From positions 1 to 6,344 of the forward strand of contig CATWQE010000116.1 of assembly GCA_958352855.1 (NCBI GenBank): DNA of 6,344 bases, read 5' to 3'. The translations under genes and the position numbers were made by a program. The notes beneath the pieces were generated by a model. That model was not told the DNA's origin. It was given only the letters and a program-made list of their open reading frames with translations, and searched no databases. This document shows positions 1 to 5,153 of the stretch, one piece after another (positions within the stretch are counted from its first letter, which is position 1; each line of letters begins with the position of its first letter). Source of the stretch: an uncultured Bacillota bacterium. GTDB taxonomy: Bacteria; Bacillota; Clostridia; Lachnospirales; Lachnospiraceae.

Positions 1-591
1 TGTTACCAGATAACTGCCCTGGCAGTCATCCATGAGAATATGGGGTTTTTCCTGCATCTGGGAATACACCCCCTGGATAAACACGTAGGGAATCTGATAC
101 TCATCCAAAAGCCTGTACAGATTTGTATGTCTGCACAAAATCTGACTTTTGCTTGGTTCAATAATCAGACCATCAATATCCTTCGTCAGAATATCCTCTA
201 ACACTTTCGCCTCCATACTCCGGCTGTTGGCTGTATTTTTCAAAATAATACTATATCCGTTGGCTGTGAGCACCTTATCCATTCCCTGTATGAGCCTGGG
301 AAAAATATAATCTGAGATATAGGTGGTAATCACTGCAATATTTTTGGACTGCTTTAAATGGCACATGCGTTCTGAACAAAAGGTTCCTCTTCCATGCTCT
401 GCTACAATGTAGCCTTCCTGCGCCAGAATGGATAAGGCTTTGCGAACCGTATGTCTGCTAATCTGATATTTTGCAGAAAGCTCATTTTCCGAAGGCAGTT
501 TTTCTCCTGCTTTTACTCTTCCGCTTAAAATAGAATCCTTGATTTCTTCCACGAGGATATAATACTTTGTTTTTCCGTTTTCCTGATTCAT
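1..591 (-). CDS. araR: AraR-like arabinose repressor, GntR/LacI type (3' end cut)
   Basis: The 197 visible residues form the N-terminal part of a repressor that reads the minus strand and runs off the window at position 1, so the C-terminal half of the sensor domain is missing. Residues about 5-72 are a GntR winged helix (SENELSAKYQISRHTVRKAL, then HGRGTF in the wing). Residues from about 84 begin a LacI/ribose-binding-type sensor with ITTYISDYIFP (88-98) and DGLIIEPSKS (140-149). As I remember Bacillus subtilis AraR, it carries nearly the same TTYISDYIFP and DGLIVEPTKS stretches, which is why I prefer AraR over a generic GntR protein. In that family the sensor binds L-arabinose and the protein then releases arabinose-use operons. 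The ATG at 591 follows an AAGGAGG at proper spacing. Inferred: it represses itself through the site at 617-646. Target genes probably lie left of the window. Confidence 0.88.
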   Translation of the reverse strand, partial: MNQENGKTKYYILVEEIKDSILSGRVKAGEKLPSENELSAKYQISRHTVRKALSILAQEGYIVAEHGRGTFCSERMCHLKQSKNIAVITTYISDYIFPRLIQGMDKVLTANGYSIILKNTANSRSMEAKVLEDILTKDIDGLIIEPSKSQILCRHTNLYRLLDEYQIPYVFIQGVYSQMQEKPHILMDDCQGSYLVT

Positions 592-611
592 ATTATCCTC
601 CTTGTTCCTTT

Positions 612-641
612 ATTGTACAACTTGTATGCATGTATTCACAA
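612..641 (-). promoter_or_regulatory. Promoter of araR
   Basis: On the minus strand TTGTGA (641-636) and TACAAT (617-612) are separated by 18 bp, giving a sigma-A-type promoter with transcription starting near 605, about 14 bases ahead of the araR ATG. It sits wholly in the 57-bp gap after the ymxH-like gene, so araR can be transcribed on its own. The -35 matches consensus at 4 of 6 bases and the -10 at 5 of 6. Confidence 0.6.
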
Positions 642-646
642 GTTGT
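617..646. promoter_or_regulatory. Inverted repeat, probable AraR operator
   Basis: ACAACTTGT (617-625) and ACAAGTTGT (638-646) are a perfect 9-bp inverted repeat with a 12-bp centre that itself contains the palindrome ATGCAT. The repeat covers the -35 and touches the -10 of the araR promoter, so a bound protein would block polymerase. The ACTTGTA arms resemble the TTGTAC-type half-sites known for AraR of Bacillus. Binding by the adjacent AraR-like protein is inferred from position and resemblance. Confidence 0.6.
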
Positions 647-648
647 TC

Positions 649-903
649 TTATTCTTTTTTTATACACCGGTCCTCCTGGATTTCCACCAGAATAATGTCC
701 TCCCCAATTTGGCGAATACAGGAAAAGGGAATCACATATTCTGCTGCCGGGCCAAACAAGCCGCACACTTTTCCCGGAACCGGAACAATCAGGGCTTCCA
801 CACACCCTGTTTTACAATTAAATTCTATGTCCAGAGGACATCCCAAAGTCCTGCAGGAACAAATATTCACCACTTCCTTTTGCCGAAGCTCACAGACACG
901 CAT
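649..903 (-). CDS. YlmC/YmxH family sporulation protein (PRC-barrel-like)
   Basis: This 84-residue protein matches the family pattern in full: MRVCELRQKEVVNIC at the N terminus, a central AEYVIPFSCIRQIGEDIILVE (residues 54-74), and a short charged tail. The family is small, PRC-barrel-like and conserved in endospore-forming Firmicutes; its molecular job is not known. Nine cysteines (4, 15, 17, 22, 30, 34, 47, 62, 80) in 84 residues are striking and would allow metal binding or disulfides, but this is only inference. The ATG at 903 is preceded by AGGGGG (916-911) with 7-base spacing, and that sequence lies inside a hairpin (911-954). It ends 57 bp before araR and follows kdgK by 160 bp. In Bacillus, family members lie near the sigE-sigG region; here a sigE-like gene tail is about 5.3 kb upstream on the same strand. 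Confidence 0.87.
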   Translation of the reverse strand: MRVCELRQKEVVNICSCRTLGCPLDIEFNCKTGCVEALIVPVPGKVCGLFGPAAEYVIPFSCIRQIGEDIILVEIQEDRCIKKE

Positions 904-954
904 AAAAAATCCCCCTGGATTTCTGGTTTTATACTATCCTATGAATCCAGGGGG
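904..954 (-). terminator. Terminator-like hairpin holding the ymxH-like gene's RBS
   Basis: Positions 911-921 and 944-954 are a perfect 11-bp inverted repeat (CCCCCTGGATT / AATCCAGGGGG) with a 22-base loop. On the minus strand the stem is followed by one A and six T, then directly by the ATG of the ymxH-like gene. This has the shape of an intrinsic terminator for eda-kdgK transcripts coming from upstream. At the same time the AGGGGG of the 3' arm is the only Shine-Dalgarno candidate for the next gene, so the stem would also hide it. The structure is plain in the sequence; which role dominates is inference. Confidence 0.65.
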
Positions 955-998
955 TATTGCAACACTATTTTCTTCTATTTCTAATTTGGAAGGAATGC

Positions 999-1017
999 GG
1001 GACCCTGCAAGGGTCCC
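999..1017. other. Short perfect hairpin after kdgK
   Basis: GGGACCC and GGGTCCC form a perfect 7-bp, GC-rich stem around a 5-base loop, about 47 bp past the kdgK stop codon. No T-run follows on either strand, so it is not a standard intrinsic terminator. It could protect the 3' end of the eda-kdgK message or act as a pause site. The rest of the 160-bp gap shows only the larger hairpin at 911-954 and no gene. Confidence 0.4.
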
Positions 1018-1063
1018 ATGTATGAAAATGTTCCCTAATGGCAATAAGGGTCATTTACAAGAA

Positions 1064-2089
1064 TTATCTCTGCACGCGGCCTGAACCGTCTCCGCCTGCC
1101 AGTTTGGAAACCTCATCCATGGAAACCATGTTAAAGTCACCTTCAATAGAATGTTTCAGGCAGGATGCAGCTACTGCAAATTCAATGGTAGCCTGAGCAT
1201 CATAGCCATTTAAGCATGCGCAAATTAATCCGCCGCCAAAGGAGTCGCCGCCGCCTACGCGGTCAACAATGTGCATTTTGTATTTTTTGCTGAAGTAGTA
1301 ATCATTTCCGTCATATAACATCGCAGACCAGTTGTTGTCATTTGCAGATAAGGATTCACGAAGAGTAATGGCAACCTTCTGGAATCCAAAACGGTCAGCT
1401 AACTGTTTTGCAACATCTTTGTAGCCTTCATGGTTTACTGTACCAGTTGTAACATCTGTGTTTGCAGCCTTGATTCCGAATACGTCTGCAGCATCTTCTT
1501 CGTTTGCAATACATACGTCAACATATTTGCAGATTTCGCCCATAACCTGTCCGGCTTTTTCTTTGGACCACAGTTTGTTTCTGTAGTTTAAGTCACAGGA
1601 AATGGTAAGCCCTGCTTCCTTTGCAGCTTTACAAGCATCCAGACAGATAGCAGCTACTTCATCATTTAATGCTGGTGTAATACCTGTGAAATGGAACCAC
1701 TCAGCACCGTCAAAAATGTTTTTCCAGTCAAAGTCTTCTCTGGAAGCTGTTGCAATAGAAGAACCGGCGCGGTCATAAATAACCTTGGATGGTCTCTGGG
1801 AAGCGCCTTTTTCCAGGAAGTAGATACCTACTCTGTCACCGCCACGAACAATATCTGTTGTATCAACGCCATATTTTCTCAGAGAGTTAATTGCAGCCTG
1901 TCCGATTTCATGCTTTGGAAGCTTTGTAACGAATTTTGCATCAAAACCGTAGTTTGCTAAAGATACTGCTACGTTTGCTTCTCCTCCACCGTAGGTTGCT
2001 CCAAAGGTATCAGCCTGTACAAAGCGATAGTATCCTTCCGGAGCCAGTCTTAACATAATTTCACCAAATGTAATTACTTTCTTTGCCAT
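1064..2089 (-). CDS. kdgK: 2-keto-3-deoxygluconate kinase, PfkB family
   Basis: This 341-residue cytosolic kinase phosphorylates 2-keto-3-deoxygluconate with ATP to KDPG, the substrate of the aldolase encoded just upstream. Length and layout fit the PfkB/ribokinase family: N-terminal strand KVITFGEIMLRL, substrate-lid motif GGGEANVA (34-41), the KDG-kinase-typical DLNYRNKLW (166-174), and the C-terminal signature DRVGGGDSFGGG (276-287), in which D282 is the expected catalytic base. The GGGD form instead of the commoner GAGD is, as I recall, frequent in this clostridial subgroup. The ATG at 2089 follows an AGAGGAG. It lies 31 bp after eda with no promoter or terminator seen between them, so the two are almost surely one operon. 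An alternative is a kinase for a related sugar acid; pairing with eda makes KDG most likely. Confidence 0.93.
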   Translation of the reverse strand: MAKKVITFGEIMLRLAPEGYYRFVQADTFGATYGGGEANVAVSLANYGFDAKFVTKLPKHEIGQAAINSLRKYGVDTTDIVRGGDRVGIYFLEKGASQRPSKVIYDRAGSSIATASREDFDWKNIFDGAEWFHFTGITPALNDEVAAICLDACKAAKEAGLTISCDLNYRNKLWSKEKAGQVMGEICKYVDVCIANEEDAADVFGIKAANTDVTTGTVNHEGYKDVAKQLADRFGFQKVAITLRESLSANDNNWSAMLYDGNDYYFSKKYKMHIVDRVGGGDSFGGGLICACLNGYDAQATIEFAVAASCLKHSIEGDFNMVSMDEVSKLAGGDGSGRVQR

Positions 2090-2120
2090 TGTTCTTTCTC
2101 CTCTTAATCTTTGTATTTTC

Positions 2121-2762
2121 TTATTTATTTCTGATAGAAGCAGCTAATTTTACAGCTTCTTCTGTCAGAGTTTTGATTTCATCAAATTTTCCGGCTTTTA
2201 CTAAATCTCCTTTTACCATCCAGCTTCCGCCGCAGGCAATGATTTTGTCACAGCTTAAATAGCTTTCCAGATTTTTAGCGCTTACACCGCCTGTAGGCAT
2301 GAATTTCAGTCCAACATAAGGCGCTGCCATAGCTTTAATGGTAGCTACGCCTCCAAACTGCTCTGCAGGGAAGAATTTTACTACCTTTAATCCTCTCTTA
2401 ACAGCCTGTGCAACTTCGGATGGTGTAATACAGCCTGGGAATACCGGTATTTCTTTTTCCAGACAGTAATCTACGATTTCAGGATCAAATCCAGGGCTTA
2501 CAATGAATTTTGCTCCTGCTGCTACCGCGCGGTCAACCTGTTCAATGGTAAGAACGGTACCCGCACCTACGAACATATCTGGATATTCTGTAGTCATTAC
2601 ACGAATGGATTCCTCAGCCGCTGCAGTACGGAAGGTTACTTCTGCACATGGAAGTCCCCCCTCTACTAATGCCTTTGCCAGAGGCGCTGCATCCCTGACA
2701 TCCTCTAAAACAACAACTGGTACTACTCCAAATCCTGCAATTTTCTCTGCTACTGTACTCAT
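2121..2762 (-). CDS. eda: KDPG / 2-keto-4-hydroxyglutarate aldolase
   Basis: This 213-residue class I aldolase cleaves KDPG into pyruvate and glyceraldehyde 3-phosphate, finishing hexuronate (or Entner-Doudoroff) breakdown. The family's features are all visible: catalytic E41 in EVTFRT with R45, GAGTV (66-70), SPGFDPE (89-95), GCITPSE (110-116), the Schiff-base lysine K129 in VVKFFPAE, and the phosphate-binding PTGGV (156-160) and GGSWMV (178-183). Length is normal and nothing is missing. The ATG at 2762 follows AAAGGAGG. It is the first gene of the eda-kdgK operon, driven by the promoter at 2839-2866 and probably repressed through the box at 2791-2819. No edd (6-phosphogluconate dehydratase) is nearby, which favours a role in uronate use rather than a full Entner-Doudoroff route. 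Confidence 0.95.
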   Translation of the reverse strand: MSTVAEKIAGFGVVPVVVLEDVRDAAPLAKALVEGGLPCAEVTFRTAAAEESIRVMTTEYPDMFVGAGTVLTIEQVDRAVAAGAKFIVSPGFDPEIVDYCLEKEIPVFPGCITPSEVAQAVKRGLKVVKFFPAEQFGGVATIKAMAAPYVGLKFMPTGGVSAKNLESYLSCDKIIACGGSWMVKGDLVKAGKFDEIKTLTEEAVKLAASIRNK

Positions 2763-2790
2763 TTTCTACGTCCTCCTTTATTTTATCTTC

Positions 2791-2819
2791 GTTTCACATT
2801 ATGAAACGTTATTTCGCAA
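2791..2819. promoter_or_regulatory. KdgR-like operator for eda-kdgK
   Basis: Three GAAA/TTTC-type half-sites are packed here. GTTTCA-N5-TGAAAC (2791-2807) is a perfect 6-bp inverted repeat, and TATGAAACGTTATTTCGC (from 2800) gives a second, overlapping repeat (GAAA-N5-TTTC). The latter resembles the Escherichia coli KdgR (IclR family) consensus AATGAAACATTGTTTCATTT at 13 of 20 positions by my alignment. The element lies roughly 13 to 41 bases after the predicted eda start of transcription, where a bound repressor would block clearance or elongation. The divergent IclR-family gene is the likely binder; this is inferred. Confidence 0.6.
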
Positions 2820-2838
2820 TATGATATCCTTTATTTGC

Positions 2839-2866
2839 ATTATACTACTGCAATCTTAAATGTCAA
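2839..2866 (-). promoter_or_regulatory. Promoter of eda-kdgK
   Basis: On the minus strand TTGACA (2866-2861) and TATAAT (2844-2839) both match the sigma-A consensus perfectly, with a 16-bp spacer. Transcription should start near 2832, leaving a leader of about 70 bases that contains the KdgR-like box. So strong a promoter normally needs tight repression, in keeping with the operator placed just after it. Confidence 0.85.
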
Positions 2867-2901
2867 GAGAAAGTAAAAAAATTTCATTGAATTTTTTTCT
2901 G

Positions 2902-2930
2902 TTGCTACCTTTCTGGGAACGTGTTACAAT
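2902..2930 (+). promoter_or_regulatory. Promoter of the IclR-family regulator gene
   Basis: TTGCTA (2902-2907) and TACAAT (2925-2930) are 17 bp apart, a good sigma-A promoter with start near 2937, about 28 bases ahead of the ATG at 2965. It diverges from the eda promoter, the two -35 boxes being 35 bp apart. An AT-rich palindrome TTCATTGAA (2883-2891) lies just upstream. Confidence 0.75.
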
Positions 2931-2964
2931 CATGCCTATATGAATGTGAAAGAAGGAGAATATT

Positions 2965-3723
2965 ATGGAAAACAAAAATCCCATACAGGTTGCAGACCGC
3001 CTGTTTCTTGTAATGGAACAACTGGCTGAAACCGGACCGGTAACTTTGGCCGAGCTATGCAGCCATCTGGACTTAAATAAAAGTACGGTTCACCGGCTTC
3101 TAAGCTCTTTGATGTATATGGAATATGTGAAGCAGGACAGCGAAACCGGAAAATATTCCCTCTCCTTTAAGCTGCTTGGGCTTTCCAATAAACTTTTAAG
3201 CCACATTGACATTCTGGATACTGTCCGTCCCTGCCTGAAAAAGCTTTCTGAAGAAACCGGAGAAACAGTACATTTTGTCCAACTGGATGGGCTGGATGCT
3301 GTATATATTTATAAAGAGGAATCTCATCAGAATTCCATTCGCATGGTATCCAAGGTTGGAAGCCGCATTCCCCTTTACTGCTCCGGCGTTGGCAAAGCCA
3401 TAATGGCAGACATGCCCGCCTCCCAGGTACAGGCAATCTGGTCAGATAGTCCTATTGAAAAATTAACGCCTCATACTATTGTAGATTATACCCAATTTTC
3501 GGCAAAAATAAAAGAGGTTCGTGCAAAAGGATATGCTTTAGATGATGAAGAAAATGAACTGGGCGTCCGCTGTATTGCTGTAAGCATACCGGATTATAAA
3601 GGACATCCCAAATATGCATTTTCTATCTCTGCTCCCATTGCCAGAATGTCAGATGAGCGCATAGAGGAACTGGCACACATTGTACTCCAGGTCAAAGAAG
3701 AAATCTGTCAGTGTATGAAATAA
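2965..3723 (+). CDS. IclR-family transcriptional regulator, probable KdgR-like repressor
   Basis: This 252-residue protein has the normal IclR length and two-domain build. Residues 8-70 are a winged helix with the recognition region LAELCSHLDLNKSTVHRLLSSL (28-49). Residues from about 85 form the effector-binding domain, with the hallmark GSRIPLYCSGVGKAIMA (132-148) and GYALDDEENELGVRCIAVSI (189-208). Family members bind small acids and lift repression of catabolic genes. The gene is transcribed away from eda-kdgK, with 202 bp between them containing a KdgR-type box. I infer it senses KDG or a close relative and represses eda-kdgK, as KdgR does in enterobacteria; the ligand cannot be read from sequence. 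The ATG follows AAGGAG at 8-base spacing, and a terminator follows the stop codon. Confidence 0.92.
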   Translation: MENKNPIQVADRLFLVMEQLAETGPVTLAELCSHLDLNKSTVHRLLSSLMYMEYVKQDSETGKYSLSFKLLGLSNKLLSHIDILDTVRPCLKKLSEETGETVHFVQLDGLDAVYIYKEESHQNSIRMVSKVGSRIPLYCSGVGKAIMADMPASQVQAIWSDSPIEKLTPHTIVDYTQFSAKIKEVRAKGYALDDEENELGVRCIAVSIPDYKGHPKYAFSISAPIARMSDERIEELAHIVLQVKEEICQCMK

Positions 3724-3733
3724 AATCTGAAAG

Positions 3734-3790
3734 TCTCCCATACAATTCTGTGTTTTCAACTCTTGAACTGTATAGGAGATTTTTATTTTC
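3734..3790 (+). terminator. Intrinsic terminator of the IclR-family gene
   Basis: Starting 10 bp after the stop codon, TCTCC (3734-3738) pairs with GGAGA (3775-3779). The stem continues inward as ATACA/TGTAT and TTC/GAA, with single mismatches between the blocks. TTTTTATTTT follows directly. Position and T-run make this a convincing terminator for plus-strand transcription. Confidence 0.8.
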
Positions 3791-3841
3791 CAAATCTCTA
3801 TGCAAAATCAAGAAAAAAACCTTTCTTTTTCATAAATCCTG

Positions 3842-3850
3842 TGATAGAAT
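3842..3850 (+). promoter_or_regulatory. Possible extended -10 promoter of the PD-(D/E)XK gene
   Basis: TGATAGAAT combines a TGN extension (3842-3844) with a TAGAAT -10 box (3845-3850). No convincing -35 lies 17 bp upstream, only a T-rich stretch, which extended -10 promoters can tolerate. Transcription would start near 3857 and give a leader of about 140 bases. This is the best candidate in the 272-bp gap, otherwise AT-rich and without a gene. Confidence 0.4.
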
Positions 3851-3945
3851 AAAGAAAAAGCATTATTTTCTTATTATCTATTGGCTCAACCAATCTATTT
3901 TCAATTCTTATTTCGGAAAATTCAAGCCTTTCCCGTAAGAAGCTG

Positions 3946-3969
3946 GAGATTCCGAAAAACCGGAATCTC
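3946..3969 (+). other. Perfect hairpin in the leader of the PD-(D/E)XK gene
   Basis: GAGATTCCG (3946-3954) and CGGAATCTC (3961-3969) form a perfect 9-bp stem around the 6-base loop AAAAAC. It ends 12 bases before the AAAGGAGG of the next gene. There is no T-run after it, so it is not a terminator. It may stabilise the message or be a protein-binding site. It could also be the remains of a mobile element's end. Confidence 0.5.
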
Positions 3970-3995
3970 TGAAAACAAAATAAAGGAGGTTCTAA

Positions 3996-4895
3996 ATGAA
4001 TGAAAAACAGATAAAGGAAAAAAGAGACAGCATTGCTCTTGGCCAAAATGCAAAAAACAATCTACAGTGGCATCCGGCTTTTGTTGCAGGAATCCAAATT
4101 GAGTTTGGGGAAGAAGCAAATTATTTAACCTTTACTCCAGAGTATTTACTTGGAACAAAGCCCATGCAAATAGATGTTTTGATTAAAAAAGATTCTGACC
4201 AGATACTGAATAAAAATATAGGCAGAATATTCAGAAAACATAATATTATTGAATATAAGTCTCCTGGTGATTATTTAAGCATTGATGATTTTTATAAAAT
4301 TTATGGATATACCTGTTTTTACAAATCAAATACAAGGTTCACTGATACTATAAAATTTTGCGATCTGACAATTACTTTTGTAAGTGAGTCTTATCCCAGG
4401 AAATTAATCCGGCATCTGCAAAAAACACATAATTATCAGAGCAAAGAAATAGAATCAGGAATCTATTATATAATTGGTGCGCCTCTCCCTATTCAGATTA
4501 TTGTAACCTCAAAACTATCTAAAAAAGAAAACCTGTGGCTTGGAAATCTAACCAATCATTTAAAAAATATGGAAGAAGTGCAAGACCTGCTTCGTGAATA
4601 TAAAAAGCACAAAAAAGATACACTTTACGAATCTGTAATGGATATTATTGTAAAAGCAAATCAGAAACTATTTGAGAAGGAAGGTGATGCTATGTGTAAA
4701 GCATTAGAAGAATTAATGAAAGATGAGCTGGAAGCCCAAATGTTAAAGGGAAAAGCAATCGGAGCTGCGCAAGGTGAAAACCGCGTAAATCAACTAAATC
4801 AGAAGCTTATCAATCTTGGACGAATAGATGACATTTTAAAATCAGTCACTGACAAACTTTATCAACAAAAATTATTTAAAGAATTCAACCTTTAA
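3996..4895 (+). CDS. Rpn-like PD-(D/E)XK nuclease/transposase family protein
   Basis: This 299-residue protein shows the PD-(D/E)XK nuclease core near its N terminus: an acidic residue in MQIDVLIKK (D60) and the E-x-K pair in IIEYKSPGDYLS (E86, K88), followed by the SIDDFYKIYGY helix (95-105) usual in this group. The last third is a charged helical region (about 185-260), and it ends in LINLGRIDDILKSVTDKLYQQKLFKEFNL, the type of tail common in Firmicute 'Rpn family recombination-promoting nuclease/putative transposase' proteins. Related Rpn proteins in enterobacteria are DNA endonucleases that promote RecA-independent recombination; activity here is inferred from intact catalytic residues. 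These genes often occur in many scattered copies per clostridial genome. The ATG follows AAAGGAGG at 6-base spacing. No transposon ends, partner gene or target-site duplication are seen, so it stands alone. It is somewhat more A/T-rich than its neighbours, hinting at transfer. Confidence 0.75.
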   Translation: MNEKQIKEKRDSIALGQNAKNNLQWHPAFVAGIQIEFGEEANYLTFTPEYLLGTKPMQIDVLIKKDSDQILNKNIGRIFRKHNIIEYKSPGDYLSIDDFYKIYGYTCFYKSNTRFTDTIKFCDLTITFVSESYPRKLIRHLQKTHNYQSKEIESGIYYIIGAPLPIQIIVTSKLSKKENLWLGNLTNHLKNMEEVQDLLREYKKHKKDTLYESVMDIIVKANQKLFEKEGDAMCKALEELMKDELEAQMLKGKAIGAAQGENRVNQLNQKLINLGRIDDILKSVTDKLYQQKLFKEFNL

Positions 4896-4930
4896 AAAAG
4901 AGCTGCTGCCCAGTGGCAGCAACTCTCTTT
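4894..4930. terminator. Bidirectional terminator between converging genes
   Basis: TGCTGCC (4904-4910), loop CAGT, GGCAGCA (4915-4921) form a perfect 7-bp stem, extended by AGAG/CTCT outside a one-base mismatch. On the minus strand it is followed by a run of six T, an excellent terminator for the SPFH-RHH operon. On the plus strand CTCTTTGATTT follows, a weaker T-run that can serve the PD-(D/E)XK gene, whose stop codon overlaps the element's edge. Confidence 0.85.
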
Positions 4931-4933
4931 GAT

Positions 4934-5128
4934 TTATTCTTCCTCCTTCTTCCTGTGCTTTTTCCGATATTTCACACATTCTGTCAGCAGATATTCAATC
5001 TGTCCGTTCATGGAACGGAAATCGTCCTCTGCCCACTGGGCAATTTCATTCCACAGGGTAGCCGACAGTCTTAGCGGTACTTGCTTTTTTGCTTTTTCTT
5101 TTCCCTTATTCTTGCTTTCGTTTTCCAG
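4934..5128 (-). CDS. Small ribbon-helix-helix (Arc-type) DNA-binding protein, non-AUG start
   Basis: About 64 residues. After a lysine-rich N-terminal arm (NESKNKGKEKAKK) comes the RHH pattern: strand KQVPLRLS (15-22), helix A ATLWNEIAQWAEDDF (23-37), the turn RSMNGQ, helix B IEYLLTECVKYRKK (44-57), and a charged tail. RSxNGQIEYLL is typical of Arc/MetJ-like repressors, which bind DNA as dimers through the paired strand. The reading frame has no ATG, GTG or TTG before residue 40. It opens after a TGA at 5137-5135, and the only starts that fit the strong Shine-Dalgarno (5135-5145) are ATT at 5131 or CTG at 5128; I chose CTG because MENE-type N termini seem common among relatives. It follows the SPFH gene by 25 bp and shares its operon and terminator. 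Probable role: repressor of its own operon through 6153-6179 (inferred). Confidence 0.75.
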   Translation of the reverse strand: MENESKNKGKEKAKKQVPLRLSATLWNEIAQWAEDDFRSMNGQIEYLLTECVKYRKKHRKKEEE

Positions 5129-5134
5129 AATGTG

Positions 5135-5145
5135 TCACCACCTTA
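5135..5145 (-). promoter_or_regulatory. Near-perfect ribosome binding site for the RHH gene
   Basis: The minus strand reads TAAGGTGGTGA, one base away from TAAGGAGGTGA, the full complement of the 16S rRNA 3' end. Its core ends 6 bases before ATT (5131) and 9 before CTG (5128). Such a strong site supports translation of the RHH frame despite the missing standard start codon. Confidence 0.7.
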
Positions 5146-5153
5146 CTGTATTT

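Noticed and set aside
999..1017. GGGACCC hairpin as the terminator of eda-kdgK
   Set aside because: No T-run follows on the minus strand. The hairpin at 911-954 with its T6 tract is the better candidate.
602..1084. Plus-strand open frames of 160 and 123 codons
   Set aside because: They run antisense to the ymxH-like gene and through the hairpins, with no family resemblance. The minus-strand gene explains the region.
2503..2859. Plus-strand open frame of 118 codons across eda and its promoter
   Set aside because: It is antisense to the well-supported eda gene, has no recognisable protein pattern and no ribosome site, and runs through the control region.
2883..2891. TTCATTGAA palindrome flanked by A- and T-runs ahead of the IclR-family promoter
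   Set aside because: Too short and A/T-rich to call an operator; the half-sites differ from the GAAAC-type box at 2791-2819.
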